Origin: Bradyrhizobium sp. JYMT SZCCT0428
GTDB lineage: Bacteria; Pseudomonadota; Alphaproteobacteria; Rhizobiales; Xanthobacteraceae
Reading direction: 5' to 3'
Length of the DNA: 64,000 bases
NCBI RefSeq assembly: GCF_018131075.1
Contig: NZ_JAFCLS010000014.1
Span: 1 to 64,000 of the forward strand
Positions 63,376 to 64,000 of the stretch are shown in pieces. A program made the position numbers and the translations under genes. Within the stretch, counting starts at the first letter, position 1; each line of letters opens with the position of its first letter. Under the pieces are notes generated by a model, which ran no database searches, was not told the DNA's origin, and saw nothing but the letters and a program-made list of their open reading frames with translations.

Positions 63376-64000
<625 letters not shown>

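Overview
The window is a chromosomal segment from an alphaproteobacterium of the Bradyrhizobium / Rhodopseudomonas group (Nitrobacteraceae). This rests on high GC, on protein family content (type II lumazine synthase RibH2, PetP/PetR-like regulators, a DQHA-type MutL, near-identity to a known R. palustris defluorinase), and on several dispersed palindromic repeat families between genes. I found about 63 protein genes, one FMN riboswitch and no tRNA or rRNA gene.

Layout. 1-0.5 kb: a dispersed structured repeat, present again at 62.9-63.2 kb. 0.5-8.2 kb: acyl-CoA dehydrogenase, a fluoroacetate-dehalogenase-like hydrolase, then translation and repair genes (tadA, an rluB-type pseudouridine synthase with a very long disordered arm, rsmD, mutL). 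8.4-11.4 kb: a ribbon-helix-helix protein, a GMC oxidoreductase with its Tat-exported small subunit, and a glyoxalase-like protein. 11.6-13.4 kb: a DUF2892 gene broken by an early stop and overlapping an ECF sigma gene, a small secreted protein, arfB. 13.5-24.3 kb: a minus-strand housekeeping block (M16 peptidase pair, envelope protein, lspA, ileS, acetyltransferase, ribF, HAD hydrolase) with one cheY on the opposite strand. 24.4-32.4 kb: degenerate EAL protein, holin-like and BrkB membrane proteins, then prmB-moaE-moaD-pgsA-uvrC. 32.6-38.2 kb: outer-membrane barrel, methyltransferase, cold shock protein, rlmJ, RNase T2, small exported proteins. 38.3-43.5 kb: a three-gene regulator unit (MarR - OmpR-type regulator - histidine kinase) and two non-homologous-subclass branched-chain aminotransferases in tandem. 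43.7-51 kb: DUF2314 protein, hisS, tautomerase, FlK-like thioesterase, proC, YbjN protein, an orphan Lon-N-domain protein, riboswitch-ribH2. 51-62.5 kb is the more accessory part: SDR, a PQQ dehydrogenase / cytochrome c / periplasmic binding protein operon, a 1108-residue cyclase-ATPase-TPR regulator bracketed by a duplicated fragment of the operon's last gene, an orphan TAXI binding protein and a repeat-rich secreted protein. The window ends inside prs.

How the genes work together. The PQQ operon would oxidise an alcohol in the periplasm and pass electrons to its own cytochrome c. The GMC/subunit-3 pair is a second periplasmic or membrane-facing sugar/alcohol oxidation module. moaD-moaE make the molybdopterin dithiolene; ribH2 and ribF (28 kb apart) are steps of flavin synthesis, only ribH2 having a riboswitch. 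LspA and the M16 pair belong to envelope maintenance. The dehalogenase-like hydrolase near 2 kb and the FlK-like thioesterase near 46.6 kb both keep every active-site residue known for handling fluorinated acetate, although they are not neighbours.
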